A DNA stretch of 64,000 nucleotides from NCBI GenBank assembly GCA_035079385.1, contig JAVHKY010000037.1, positions 3,410,001 to 3,474,000 on the forward strand, read 5' to 3'. Position numbers and translations under genes: made by a program. The notes under the pieces were generated by a model. The model made no database searches, was not told where the DNA came from, and worked only from the letters and a program-made list of their open reading frames with translations. Below, piece by piece: positions 21,401 through 34,308 of this stretch. Positions within the stretch are counted from its first letter, which is position 1; each line of letters opens with the position of its first letter. This DNA comes from Aspidiotus rigidus (Eukaryota > Arthropoda > Insecta > Hemiptera > Diaspididae).

Positions 21401-21689
21401 CGGGGGTACTGCAGCTTAGCGGTTCCCCAGTAGAAGGGGGTGTTCGCCGAGGACATTCTTCCAACACTGAAGTTATACCCGAAAGAGTCGATTTCGGTGT
21501 TGGAGGAAACAAAATTAAATGCATACGCAATTATCTCCAATAGAGATAGGGTCCATGTGTACGCGATATAAAGAAAAGATACTCGACCGGCATTGTTGTC
21601 CACAAAATAGGTAGCTATTTTCATTACCTTCATTGATTGACTGACCCACATTCCGCTGAATCAGGCAGCCTTTTAAAAAGAACTACTTA

Positions 21690-22258
21690 CTATAAAATAC
21701 TTGGCTAGAGTGAATGAAATCAATGTGGACTTCGACCTCATGGTCCGAAGGAAGATTACGCGGGAATGCCTTGATTCTATTGCTACCCTACCTCGCGATA
21801 GTAGTAAGCGTTGGATTAGATTCCCCTTTCTAGGAAAGTTTTCTTCACAGTTAGGCCGTGTTCTTCACCCTTTCGGCTTCCGGCTTGCGTTCTACAATTC
21901 TACGACAGTGGAAAGGGCTTTTTGTCAGGTTGAAGGACTCCATCCCCCTGATGGAAAAGAGTGAAGTGTACAGGATAGGAGCCTGCATAGTAAGGATTGT
22001 AATGGAGTTCATATAGGTGAGACCGTTCGTCAGCTCAAAATAAGAGTGGCTGAACAGAGGAAGGTTTGGGAAAAAGGAAATTTCGGAGTATCGGCCTTTA
22101 CGGGCCAATCATTGGCCACAATTTCAGGAAGAAACCCTCGCGCTTAAAAATATCGAATAATTCGTCACCTGTTCTGAACAGGTACATACCCGACGAAGGG
22201 TTTATTGAACTAGTTCATGAGTATGACTCACATTGTCACGACTCGCTAGTTCAGTCCT
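21690..22258 (+). pseudogene. PLE copy E, C-terminal and GIY-YIG fragment
   Basis: Starts with the frame for LDSIATLPRDSSKRWIRFPF and GRVLHPFGFRLAFYNSTTV, the conserved thumb-to-linker region of PLEs. After frameshifts it gives KDCNGVHIGETVRQLKIRV, the GIY-YIG nuclease core with its upstream Cys, then KGNFGVSAF. Multiple frameshifts; not functional. Confidence 0.72.
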
Positions 22259-23202
22259 GATCCAGCTGGTATTTCGGTCGCAGTCGCTCTCTTCATCCGC
22301 TTGATGATGGTCTTTTTAATCGAAAGCGCTCGCACCTCATATTATTCTGTGGCGTTTGCAATTGTTTTCTTTACTTTTTGAGTATTTTTCGGCAAGTAAA
22401 AAGGCTTACAGACGGTGGGGCTTGAAACATTCTAGCTTGCGATGCGAGCTACGTGCTCGATTCAACACCAAATTTTCAGGGCTGAACAAAGTTAGAAAAT
22501 TTGAAAACAAAATGAGTTAAGGCTCCGTTAACTTATGCGTACTCTAGGAAATGTCTTTACGAGCTGCGAAACGAGTTTTAATTTCTTAACCCACTTATGC
22601 AGAAAGTTTTTTTGAACTAACTACATTGAAAAGAGTATTTATTCAGTTTTGAAGTTTCAAGCCCCAACGATACGCATCGAGTAATACCAGTTTTGCTCCC
22701 GCGTATCGAACAATCCTTCAGCTGTTTCTCGAACTTTTCAGCGCAAAATTCGATAGTTACGAATAATCCTAATATGCATTTTTAATTAGGTATAACTTCA
22801 ATTACATTGATGGCGGAACGTTGGGAACACTCGCATTCAATTCGTATTTATGGTGAATCTCACACGAAAATTATAACGCAGTAGTATAACGAGTAACTGC
22901 ATCCTGTCTCTCGGTAACCTTGGAATAACACTTCCGAAGTATTATATTGTTTTATACACTCCTTCATTTTTGCGATTCGACGAACACGCATGCACGCTTA
23001 TGCGATAAAAATTTTTTTCAACTTTTTTCTCCCGGCACACATGTAATGAACACAGTATTACCTATGTTAAAAGTTTCATCGCAATATAAAGATTACCATA
23101 TACCTCGTCGTTTCCGACTAGCGCATAAATGGAAGAACATAGTGAAATCCCGCGAAAAAAAAAAAAAAAAATGATTAATATATATTGTCAACAAGTACTT
23201 AC
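22259..23202 (-). other. OXR1 intron, no feature recognised
   Basis: AT-rich, no coding frame of note. A poly(A) tract lies at about 23156-23171. Confidence 0.4.
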
Positions 23203-23324
23203 ATTTGATTCAGTATCTTGAATAACCATTAGAATCGGACTATCGATTTTGCCCATTTTGCGATACAGAGAATTTAATGAGAAACCGTGTTGCGACGTAC
23301 TGAATACCAAGGTCCATGAATATC
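23203..23324 (-). CDS. mtd: OXR1/mustard exon B (start of TLDc domain)
   Basis: Begins after a TTACAG acceptor; its first two bases complete a Gly codon from exon A. It reads YSWTLVFSTSQHGFSLNSLY then RKMGKIDSPILMVIQDTESN and ends at a GTAAGT donor (23202-23197). Human OXR1 has YPWTLVYSTxKHGxSLKTLYR and a VLMVIKD block here, so the identity is clear. 122 nt, closing at a codon boundary that suits exon C. Confidence 0.95.
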
Positions 23325-24369
23325 CTGTAATCATAAAATGATTATAATTTTCACGAACCATCAACTTTTACGTTGTAGTGAAAAAAGTTATCATGGGCAC
23401 GGGAAATCTGTGCCATAAAAAGGGAAGAAGAGCACGATCGAGCACGAGCATAATATTCATAAGAGCAGACCCGAATTAGTGAGCTCAAAAGATTAGACTT
23501 TGACGCTGTTGTCTGGCTTTATTCTTGCATCTCCACACAGAAACAGCTTTCGACTATAAATCGGGTAAAAACAAGGTCTTTTAGGAGCATCTACTAGAGC
23601 GATTTCCCTGGTGGCCAGACGGAAATTTCGAAAGGAGAATCACAAAGTCTCTAAAATATTTCAATCGTAACGAGTCACTCAGATGAAACTGAAAGCTACA
23701 GAACTTCCTTTTTTTGGTGACCGTTCAGAGACCTTTCCCGCATCTTCCCTTTAAAATCCTCATTCATCCGCGTAGAGCTTCGCCCACAGTGTTATAACTC
23801 GCCTACAAATAGGCCTAAAACGAATATGTATTCAAATACAAAAAATATTCTACGTTCAATTTCGGACTAGAAAGGTTCAGCAACTTTTTTCGGGAAAACG
23901 TGTTATGACGCCACTAAAGCGCGCCGAAGTTCGTCATATTTTTAAATGTACATCGCGAATAAAGGCAAAGGAGGCGCCCTCTAGATTTACCATAGCGGCA
24001 ATTCAAGGAAGCTTGCAAAAAAAGTGATGAAGTGAGAAAAGTTATCCAAAAAATCGGAAATTACATTCATCTGAAAGAAAATTGAAAGGGCAACAAGTTT
24101 TGTTCCCTGCATTTTTCATAAAAAATATTTTGAAACGATTAAATTAATGATTTCATTAGTATGCTATGTTATGGTAGAAAACACCATGATCACTTTTTTT
24201 GCAGAACAAGTAGCGCTCCTAGCGGGACCTTTAGCCGCGAGTCACGCAGATGCAGGAAGTGGATTTCAGTTTCTGAAGGTGGAGCTGGAATCGAAGACCG
24301 TTTTTACACGGAACCTGTTTTAACGGGAGGTTTTTCGGAAAAAATGTCCGGCGTCCAGCAACCTTAGAA
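23325..24369 (-). other. OXR1 intron, no feature recognised
   Basis: Start of the 23.2 kb intron between exons A and B. No gene or array up to the satellite. Confidence 0.4.
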
Positions 24370-24374
24370 TTTTT

Positions 24375-27110
24375 AATAGCGTTTTCGACCGAAATAATTT
24401 TAAGTGGACAACGGTTATCGGTCCGGTCAACTTCAAAATTAAAACGGTTAACGGTTATCGGGCCGGACAGCTTCAGAATTGAAACGGTCAAACGGTCATA
24501 ACGGTCAGGACCATTATATGATTCGGTCATAACAGTTCATGACGGTCAAAACATTTTTTGGAAGAAGAACATGTTTTTTTTTTCAGAAAAAAATATGTTT
24601 TTAAACAAAAAAACATTGAAAAATAATTGTCAACCCAACTGTTACGACCGTTTTGATCAAAACATTTATCGGTCAAACGGTCATAACGGTCAGGACCATT
24701 ATTGAAAAATGATTTGGTCATAACAGTTCATAACGGTCAAAACATTTTTTGGAAGAAGAAACATGTTTTTTTTTCAGAAAATAACATGTTTCTAAACAGA
24801 AAAATTTGGAAAAATAATTGTCAATCTAACTGTTACAACCGTTTTGATCAAAACATTTATTGGTCAAACGGTCATAACGGCCAGGACCTTTATTGATAAT
24901 GATTTGGTCATAACAGTTCATAATGGTCAAAACATTTTTTGGAAGAAAAAACATGTTTTTAAACAAAAAAACATTGAAAAATAATTGTTAACCCGACTGT
25001 TACGACCGTTTTGATCGAAACATTATCGGTGAAACGGTCATAACAGTCAGGACCATTATTGAAAAATGATTCGGTCATAACAGTTCATAATGGTCAAAAC
25101 ATTTTTTGGAAGAAAAAACATGTTTTTAAACAAAAAAACATTGAAAAATAATTGTTAACCCGACTGTTACGACCGTTTTGATCGAAACATTATCGGTGAA
25201 ACGGTCATAACAGTCAGGACCATTATTGAAAAATGATTCGGTCATAACAGTTCATAACGGTCAAAACATTTTTTGGAAGAAGAAACAGAAAAAATTTGAA
25301 AAATAATTGTCAATCTAACTGTTCCAACCGTTTTGATCAAAACATTTATCGGTCAAACGGTCATAACGGTCAGGACCATTATTGAAAAATGATTCGGTCA
25401 TAACAGTTCATAACGGTCAAAACATTTTTTGGAAGAAGAAACAGAAAAAATTTGAAAAATAATTGTCAACCTAACTGTTACGACCGTTTTGATCAAAACA
25501 TTTATCGGTCAAACGATCATAACGGTCAGAACCATTATTGAAAAATTATTGGTCATAACAGTTCATAACGGTCAAAATATTTTTTGGAAGAAAAAACATG
25601 TTTCTAAACAGAAAAAGTTTGAAAAATAATTGGCAACCTAACTGTTACGACCGTTTTGATCAAAACATTTATCGGTCAAACGGTCATAACGGTCATAACG
25701 GTCAGGACCATTATTGAAAAATGATTTGGTCATAACAGTTCATAACGGTCAAAACATTTTTTGGAAGAAGAAACATGTTTTTTTTTCGGAAAATAACATG
25801 TTTCTAAACAGAAAAATTTGGAAAAATAATTGTCAATCTAACTGTTACAACCGTTTTGATCAAAACATTTATTGGTCAAACGGTCATAACGGCCAGGACC
25901 ATTATTGATAATGATTTGGTCATAACAGTTCATAATGGTCAAAACATTTTTTTGGAAGAAAAAACATGTTTTTAAACAAAAAAACATTGAAAAATAATTG
26001 TTAACCCGACTGTTACGACCGTTTTGATCGAAACATTATCGGTGAAACGGTCATAACAGTCAGGACCATTATTGAAAAATGATTCGGTCATAACAGTTCA
26101 TAACGGTCAAAACATTTTTTGGAAGAAGAAACAGAAAAAATTTGAAAAATAATTGTCAATCTAACTGTTCCAACCGTTTTGATCAAAACATTTATCGGTC
26201 AAACGGTCATAACGGTCAGGACCATTATTGAAAAATGATTCGGTCATAACAGTTCATAATGGTCAAAACATTTTTTGGAAGAAGAAACAGAAAAAATTTG
26301 AAAAATAATTGTCAATCTAACTGTTCCAACCGTTTTGATCAAAACATTTATCGGTCAAATGGTCATAACGGTCAGGACCATTATTGAAAAATGATTCGGT
26401 CATAACAGTTCATAACGGTCAAAACATTTTTTGGAAGAAGAAACAGAAAAAATTTGAAAAATAATTGTCAATCTAACTGTTCCAACCGTTTTGATCAAAA
26501 CATTTATCGGTCAAACGGTCATAACGGTCAGGACCATTATTGAAAAATGATTCGGTCATAACAGTTCATAATGGTCAAAACATTTTTTGGAAGAAGAAAC
26601 AGAAAAAATTTGAAAAATAATTGTCAATCTAACTGTTCCAACCGTTTTGATCAAAACATTTATCGGTCAAACGGTCATAACGGTCAGGACCATTATTGAA
26701 AAATGATTCGGTCATAACAGTTCATAATGGTCAAAACATTTTTTGGAAGAAGAAACACGTTTTTAAACAAAAAAACATTGAAAAATAATTGTTAACCCGA
26801 CTGTTACGACCGTTTTGATTGAAACATTATCGGTCAAACGGTCATAACGGTCAGGACCATTATTGATAATGATTTGGTCATAACAGTTCATAATGGTCAA
26901 AACATTTTTTGGAAGAAGAAACACGTTTTTAAACAAAAAAACATTGAAAAATAATTGTCAACCCAACTGTTACGACCGTTTTGATCGAAACATTTATCGG
27001 TCAAACGGTCACGGTCAATGCACCAATTTCCTTTTAAACTGTTATCTGTCAATCGGTTTACAAACATTTTTTTTCTTTCTGTCATCGGTTATAACAGTTA
27101 CATAACTTAC
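24375..27110. repeat. Satellite array, about 15 units in two length classes
   Basis: The marker TTTTGATC(A/G)AAACATT recurs at 24651, 24842, 25008, 25175, 25331, 25487, 25654, 25854, 26022, 26177, 26333, 26489, 26645, 26813 and 26989. Spacing is mostly 155-156 or 166-168, with a few units of 176-200. The long class carries an extra AAACATGTTTTT(AAAC) segment. Each unit also contains two or three inner copies of ACGGTCATA. It lies in the large OXR1 intron. Confidence 0.95.
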
Positions 27111-27129
27111 TGTTATTTCGCGAACCCTA

Positions 27130-27350
27130 ATTTTAAATCCATAGCTCGGGAGTCAACATTTTTTCAAGTCTCCCTCCTATCATATATACCTTGGAGATCG
27201 AATTTCCAAGTCCCTTTCCTATCATATATGGCTCGGAGGTTGTAATTTTTCCGAGTCACCCTCCTATCTTATATAGATCCAAAGTCCGGGCCTTTGACGT
27301 CACAACTTGATGACGTCGTAGACCTCATATGTGAACATTGTGACGTCATG
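27130..27350. repeat. Dispersed composite repeat with minisatellite units and TGACGTCA
   Basis: Three to four degenerate copies of the 14.6 kb minisatellite unit (TCCTATCATATAT, GCTCGGAGGT) followed by TGACGTCA palindromes at 27295 and 27341 and a half match at 27311. Same order as at 40.4-40.8 kb. Confidence 0.75.
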
Positions 27351-30300
27351 GTTCAGTTTTAGAACGTATCAATGTTGGAAAAAAATGGTTTGTTTCGACT
27401 AACAATGGTTAAAATATAGATCCATTATTTTTTTACCTCTTAGAAGTAATAATACTTGAAAAACTACTAAAAGTTAACAATGCTCCCCCCCATCCAGGCT
27501 GCCTACAAATCTTGAATAATAAAAACTGTCCCACCTGAAACGAATTGCGAAATCATTCAAGTGATAAGTCGGTTTAGATTACGCATTTCATCAAATTTTA
27601 CGAACGGCTTTTACACCTTCACTTCGCAGTAGTGACGATTTAAAATTTTCTAATCTCACGATACAGAAATGAAAAGAAAAAGTACCGGAATCCCTTCCAC
27701 CGTACCGTCTACATCCCGTTCCACGAGTATTTACGTCTCACACGAAATGAGAAATAAGTATTCTTAAGCGGATGGAGTGTGCTATGAGTTGTAGAAGTTC
27801 GGTCGGGTTATTTCGAGAAATACAGGCAACCGTGCATGATGAAGGTCTCGAGAGGGCAAACTTAATTACGATTTAATCTACCGTGAGAACATTAGCTGTA
27901 TTGTCAAAACTTGGTCACTACCTATTAATATTGGGCGAAATCGTTTACTACACATCTGTTTTGTTCTAAAACGTTCGAATCGATTGTTAGTTTGAAAATA
28001 TACACAACCTGCGCCGCATTTCCTATTCGCATTCGATTGTATAAACATTCCAAACAGACAGAGAAAAGTTCGACAGCTCGCGGAAAGAGAATTTCGAGAA
28101 TTCTAAAACGTCTGGTATTACGGAACTACCAAATTCTCAACACTTCGATGGCAGACAGGCGACCGTTCGATATTACATCGTTCGCAAAAATGGGGGAAAA
28201 AAAAAAGAATCAATTCCTACAAAAATTTACACAGCGTTTATAGGTATTGTATCGAGCTCGAGGCTAGTATTTAAATTGTGCTCGATAAGGTATTTTGTCG
28301 AACGTCCGTTTTCATTAAAATGACGGTTCAACCTCCCTTCAATGACAAACGTATAAATGAACAGTTTTTCCGGATTTCGATGTACAGAATTCCGTTGACA
28401 GGTAAAAGGTCACGCACGATTATAAAATTGTATACAACGTAAAAAAAAAAATTTCAGTAATCGCGAGCTGTATCCGATACGGCACACGCACACGGACGAG
28501 ACTGAAACTTGTCTTGAAAATTTTACTCCTCGCTCGAATGCATCCCATCAAATTAAATTTCGTATCCTGTTACGTATATCTATCTGCAAAAGATTATACA
28601 ATAGAACTCCGCGGCCCAAGTTACCCACATTCCTACAACTATTCGTTTCCGCAAACTGATATTGTATTCCGATATCCGCGCTCGTATACCGGTTCTTGGC
28701 AGCTTATCAAATTGTTTTCCCACCTTGTTAAGCAATCCAACTTTGCAAAAATACAGGAACAATTACGATTTCGAGTTTCGAAAATTATGAATATTTCTTT
28801 GAAAAAGTTAAAAAAATCTTCTAAGAGTCGACGATGCGGTCAGACTGGATGCGCGATGTACAGTCGTCTGTAGTGGATCTTGTCCCACATGCAAATTTAA
28901 TAACGTCGAAATATTAAAAAATTCATTAGCAGTATTCTTTCGTATGACGCACACACCGTACAAAGCCGGATCAGTGAACGACTTTGTGACGCGGCTATAA
29001 TGAAATTCTGTACTCCAAAAACCCGAACACCAGTTTTGGATTTACGAGTACGTGTCCGTGAGAAGGTTTTCCTTTACTGAGAAGAAAAAAGAAAAAAAAC
29101 AATTTTCTTTTCTGCGAGATATTCAAAATATCTCGTTAACACGCTAGGTCATTGAAACCAACTCGGTCGCAGACAAAAAAAAAAAAAGTAATAAAAGGTC
29201 ACAAAACGGGACTAAGATCAACACCTAAAGAAGTAATTAACGATAATAATGACGATAATATCGATCTAGAAGACGCGACGACGAATGTGAATAGATCTGT
29301 ATAACATACTGCGCGATAGAAATAAAAACCAGCTACGAACGCACACTGTTTTATTAATCAATTAATAAAACCCAATACACATTGTAGTAACCTGTTGTTG
29401 ATGCAAATCATGTGAACAAAAAATTGAAGTACCCGAGCCAGGTTACCGAGAGTAAATCGCACTAATTGATGCTCATCAAGTTCCACCCTAATGACGTGTG
29501 TCATATACAAACACATAGCCTAATACTTGTTTACAGATCACAGCTGAAAAGCAGAAAGGACCACCATCAAACGTACTTTATAAATATAATCTCAAAAAAA
29601 AAAAAAAAAAAAAAAAAAAACACTACGTTAGATAAAGCTACGAGACATGGTACTGGTACTGGCACGTACCGATATAAAATATTAGCATAACTACTAGGAC
29701 GTTCCCAAAAAAAAATTCCACTTTCATTTATCATAATGAAAAAAAAAATATATATATCCAGTTTAAGCGAAGAAAATTGACATCGATCAGCTACTAGTTA
29801 CTCTTTTCCTTCTTCTTCTCGCATCTCAGAATCCATTTTTATTGAAATTTTCTAAGAACGGCGTCCAGAGATCAACATTACCTGGAGCTTGATTTAAATC
29901 GTTGCTTCTAAAAATATCTTCTTCGGTTGTTCTCGAAAAATAACGAAAGAGTTTCCCATTTTGTATGAAATTCTCGATCGGATAAATTTTGGATTGCACG
30001 ACGTTGAAAGGTTTGGAAGTTCTGATTCGCAACGTTGGCACTCGATTCTGGCTCGACTGAAAAGAGTGAAGCAGTATATTTGCTCTTATTTCACCACCTC
30101 TCCCCCTCAGCATAATGAAAGTGGTAAGTTATTAACATGTTTGATGTCTTAGATGAACTTTACCCCTCCAGGTCAAAAATTTCCGAGTTGCCTCCCTCTC
30201 CTTCTGCACCGTTCCATGCAGTACTCGCATCAAGAAGGGCATTTTGAAGTACACCAAAGAATTGGAGCTTTTCAATACATCTGAGCTTGTGGTAGGATAA

Positions 30301-30569
30301 GGAAGGCAAGAAATCATGTCAGGAGGAGAAATCAGTTGCGCAAGGAGAACGCAGTGACTGCTCCGCGGCGAGGACTACTGCGCCAAGGTCTATGTGTCCC
30401 GAAATCCATAAAAAAGAGATGGAGGATGAGGAAGAACTTGATAATAGTATAATAATGAAGATTTGTAGAATGAGAATCTTGGAAATCTAGAAGGATGAGA
30501 GAGAATCGGATAGTAAGAAGAATTTGCTAAGAGAAGAGAAGTAGATCAGAAGGGAAAGTCAAAGAAAAA
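27351..30569 (-). other. OXR1 intron, largely unrecognised
   Basis: AT-rich sequence. The longest open frames (plus 28514-28873, 119 residues; minus 29826-30113, 95 residues, ending at NKNGF) show no motif I know, and I do not call them genes. A poly(A) run lies near 29588-29620. Confidence 0.4.
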
Positions 30570-30790
30570 CAGGCTGGGGCAGAAAGATGTTACCAGTTAA
30601 ATGGGAGTTTCCGCTAAATCTGTTGTAGCGCGAAAACGCAAAACGTTAGACGTATAGTTTAAACGTACGAATTTTGTATCTTAATTTTATCTTTAATTTG
30701 AGCCGGACCCGAAGTTTCTACGACTTTTCTGAGCTGAGTTATGGACCAGAATGCGACAAAAATTCACCAAATCGTCAGGGTTCCCAAAAT
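30570..30790 (+). repeat. Left terminal inverted repeat of the fold-back element
   Basis: Pairs with 34112-34308. Shared blocks include GATGTTACCAGTTAAATGGG, GTAGCGCGAAAACGCAAAAC and TTTCTACGACTTTTCTGAGC. Confidence 0.9.
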
Positions 30791-30839
30791 AGGGCTTGAA
30801 AATTAATTAATTTACAATACTGAACTGAATTTCGAAAAT

Positions 30840-32340
30840 TTTAATAATTAAATTATTGTTTCTTAAGTTAATTTGGACGCGGAAAACGAAAAAAAATAGT
30901 AACAAAACCTTAAGAAGCACCAAAATGGGTTAATGGGCCCAAAAAGGGTCAAAATTTCCCCAAGGTGGAAACTCGTTCAAACTTTTGAATTGTAAATGAA
31001 TTTTCAAGTGGAATTTCGCGCTGAGTCCGGAAAAAATGTTCAAAAATTCTTCGGAGCACCCAAATGGGTTATTGAGCACAAAAAGGGTCAAAGTTTTGCC
31101 TAATTGGAAAATTGTTCACATTTTTAAATTTTAATTCGATTTTCAAGTGGAATTTCGCGCTGAGTTCGAAAAAAATGTTTACAAAATTCTTCGAAGTACC
31201 GATATGGATTAATGGGCCCAAAAAGGGTCAAAATTTCGCCAAATTGGAAAATCGTCCAAACTTTTGAATTGTAAATCAACTTTTACGTGGAATTTCGCGC
31301 TGAGTCCGGAAAAAATGTTTAAAAATTCTTCGAAGCACCCAAATGGGTTAATGGGCACAAGAAGGGTCAAAATTTTGCTTAATTGGAAAATTATTCACAT
31401 TTTTAAATTTTAATTCGATTTTCAAGTGGAATTTCGCGCTGAGTTCGAAAAAAATGTTTACACATTTCTTCGAAGTACCGATACGGATTAATGGGCCCAA
31501 AAAAGGTCAAAATTTCGCCTAATTGGAAAATTGTTTAAATTTTCCAATTTTAATTCGATTTTCAAGTGGAATTTCGCGCTGAGTTCGAAAAAAATTCTCA
31601 CAGAGTTCTTCGAAGCACCAAAAAGGGGTTAATGGGCCCAAAGAAAAACAAAATTTTCTCAAATTGGAAAATTGTTCAAATTTTAATTCGATTTTCAAAT
31701 GGAACTATGCGCTGAGTTCGAAAAAAATGCTCACGGAGTTCTTCGAAGCACCAAAAAAGGGTTAATGGGCCCAATAAGGGTCAAAATTTCCCCAAGGTGG
31801 AAACTCGTTCAAACTTTTGAATTGTAAATGAATTTTCAAGTGGAATTTCGCGCTGAGTCCGGAAAAAATGTTTAAAAATTCTTCGAAGCACCCAAATGGG
31901 TTATTGGGCACAAAAAGGGTCAAAGTTTTGCCTAATTGGAAAATTGTTCAAATTTTTAGATTTTAATTCGATTTTCAAGTGGAATTTCGCGCTGAGTTCG
32001 AAAAAAATGCTCACAGAATTCTTCGAAGCACCAAAACGGGGTTAATGGCCCCAAAAAGGGCCAAAATTTTCCCAAATCGGAAAATCGTTCAGACTTTTAA
32101 ATTTCAATTCGACTTTCAAGTGGAATTTCGTCCTGAGTCCAAAAAAAATGCTCAAATAATACTTCGGAGCACCAAAATGGGTTGATGGGCTCGAAGAGAA
32201 TCAAAATTCCTCCAACATGAATAATTGCGTAATCTTCAAATGTTGTTTTCAATTCTGGAGTAAATTTTTGTGCCGAGTCCAAAAAAAAATACTGAAATGG
32301 CCCTAGATGGTCTCCAAAATGAAAAATCAACAATTCTCAT
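30840..32340 (+). repeat. Tandem array 1, 140-bp units
   Basis: The marker GGAATTTCGCGCTGAG or close variants occurs at 31010, 31149, 31289, 31428, 31568, 31701, 31842, 31981 and 32122: spacing 133-141 bp. Each unit also has GGGTTAATGGGCCCAAAAAG. Units decay towards both ends. Confidence 0.93.
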
Positions 32341-32344
32341 TCTG

Positions 32345-33725
32345 CAGTAAAATTGTTGATTCAGGGGATGTAAGGAATATCGACAAGTTCGTCTTCTGTT
32401 GAGTGCTTGCGGAGTGAGAGATCGACTAGCGTCGGGTGACAGATCCGAAAGAGGAAATTGCGGAAATTCTCCTCATTTGGGGATTGGCAGGAGACGACAA
32501 CTTCGTCTTCCGTTGAAAGTTCGCGGTGAGAGGTCGACTAGGGCTCTGCGTATGATCAAAGCGGGAAAAAGTGCGAAAACTCACTTTGTTTTCGGCGAAG
32601 AACGCAAAGTTGGTCTTCTGTTGCGTGCTTGCAATGAGAGATCAACTGACGCCCTACCTACGAGCGAAGCGGGCCAAACTGTAAAAGCTCCTTGATTCAG
32701 GCAATGGGAGGGTACCGCGAATTCGGTCTTGCTCGTGATGAGCGATCAGCTACAGCTCACCGCGAGCTCATGACGAAAGACCAGCTTCACAGTATCGTTC
32801 CTTCCTTCCCGGGAATGTACGAGAATTTTCTCGTATCCGCTTGCCTCCGTCAAACCCGGGGCTTTGATCGTTCTCTCACCACGAGCTAATGAAGAAAGAC
32901 GAGCTTCACAGTATCATTCCCTCCCTCGCGCGAATGTACGAGAATTTTCTCGCATCCGCCTTTCTCTATCAAACACGGGGCCTCCATCCTTCTCTCACCG
33001 CGAGCTCATGACGAAAGACGAGCTTCACCGTATCGTTCCTTCCTCGCGCGAAAGTACGAGAATTTTCTCAGATCCGGTGCGTTATCGAACGTAGGGACTT
33101 GATCGTTCTCTCACGGCAAGCTTAACGAACAACGGTCTCGACATATCCTTCCCAGCACTGGCTGTAGAAACGAGAATTTTTTTGAATTCACCGGCCTGAT
33201 ACAGTTCTCTCCTGGCGAGGTCACACTGGAACGCGATCTTCGCGGTATGTTTTTCACCGTTGCCTGAAACAACGAGTATTTTCACGTACTCACCCAATTA
33301 GATCAAACACAGGGCTCCAACTGGTCTCTCACCGCGAGCTCATAGCAGACAACAATCTCCCTAGTACTCTTCCCTACTTCGCGGGTCTCCACGGGAAATT
33401 TTTCGGCCTTTATTGAACAGGGGGTCCTACCCGATCTCTCACTGCAAGCCCATAACAGAATACAATCTTAAGGACATCATTCCCTTCAGCGGGTGAGGCC
33501 CCGAGCAATTCCGGGCATTCGTCTGCCTCAATCAAATACTGAATTGTAGCTGATATCTCATCACGAGCAAGACCAAATTTGCGGCTGAATCTAGGAGTTT
33601 TTGCACTGCTTCAAACATAAGTGGGACTTTCATCGCGTGCACGCAACAGAAGACCAAATTTGCGGTATCATATCTTCCTTTGCCTGAAACAACGAGAGTT
33701 TTCGCACTTTTTCTCACCCGCGAAC
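32345..33725 (+). repeat. Tandem array 2, about 115-120-bp units
   Basis: Roughly eleven units marked by CTCTCACCGCGAGCTCATGA and variants, with CGAGAATTTTCTCG-type ends. Units centred on 32761, 32882 and 33001 are about 120 bp apart and the most alike; outer ones are more diverged. Unrelated in sequence to array 1. Confidence 0.85.
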
Positions 33726-34111
33726 AATCTTTTGTTCTCGCGAAGCTCGATTTCTATGACAACCAAATGAAATTGAAAAGATTAAGCGATTTTCCCAAGT
33801 TGGTAAAATTGTAATCGTATTTGGGCACTTGCACACATTTTGGTGCTTCGAAAAATTATCAAACAGTTTTATTTTTTACAACTAAGCACACAATTTTACC
33901 CTAGAATTAAGAAAAACTTTGAAGATTAGGCAATTTTTTTCGTTTTGGAGAAATGTTGACCCTTTTTGGTCCCATTAACCCATTTTGGTGTTTCGCAAGA
34001 TTTCTTAACAATTTTATTCAGAATTAGCGCTAAATTTTACTCCAGGATCGGGAACACTTTGCAGATTACGCGATTTTTTCAATAGGAAAGTTGTCTTTTG
34101 ATAATTCACAA

Positions 34112-34308
34112 CTTTGGGAACCCCTGCTGTGAAATTACGCCACATTTTGGTCTATAACTCGGCTCAGAAAAGTCGTAGAAACTTCAGATAAAAGTGAGAC
34201 AGAAAATTCGTACATTTAAAGTATACGTCTAACGTTTTGCGTTTTCGCGCTACGACAGATTTAGCGCAAACTCCCATTTAACTGGTAACATCTTTCTGCC
34301 CCACCCTG
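34112..34308 (-). repeat. Right terminal inverted repeat of the fold-back element
   Basis: Reverse complement of 30570-30790; ends CCCCACCCTG. Confidence 0.9.

Larger units (their letters stand above)
30570..34308. mobile_element. 3.7 kb fold-back element with long terminal inverted repeats and internal arrays
   Basis: Both ends begin CAGG(C/G)TGGGGCAGAAAG, and about 200 bp of each end (30570-30790 and 34112-34308) are reverse complements. Inside, in order: a 140-bp tandem array (30840-32340), a second array of about 115-120 bp units (32345-33725), then two to three copies of the first unit in reverse orientation (33740-34090). No open frame resembles a transposase. No target duplication is obvious. 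It is a non-autonomous DNA-transposon-like structure of unassigned superfamily. Confidence 0.8.

Noticed and set aside
24231..27105. Repeated 60-100-residue frames in the 24-27 kb satellite
   Set aside because: They are identical translations of satellite units and stop at unit ends.
29826..30113. 95-residue minus-strand frame as a possible OXR1 alternative exon
   Set aside because: No similarity to OXR1 and no convincing splice sites; left as unrecognised.
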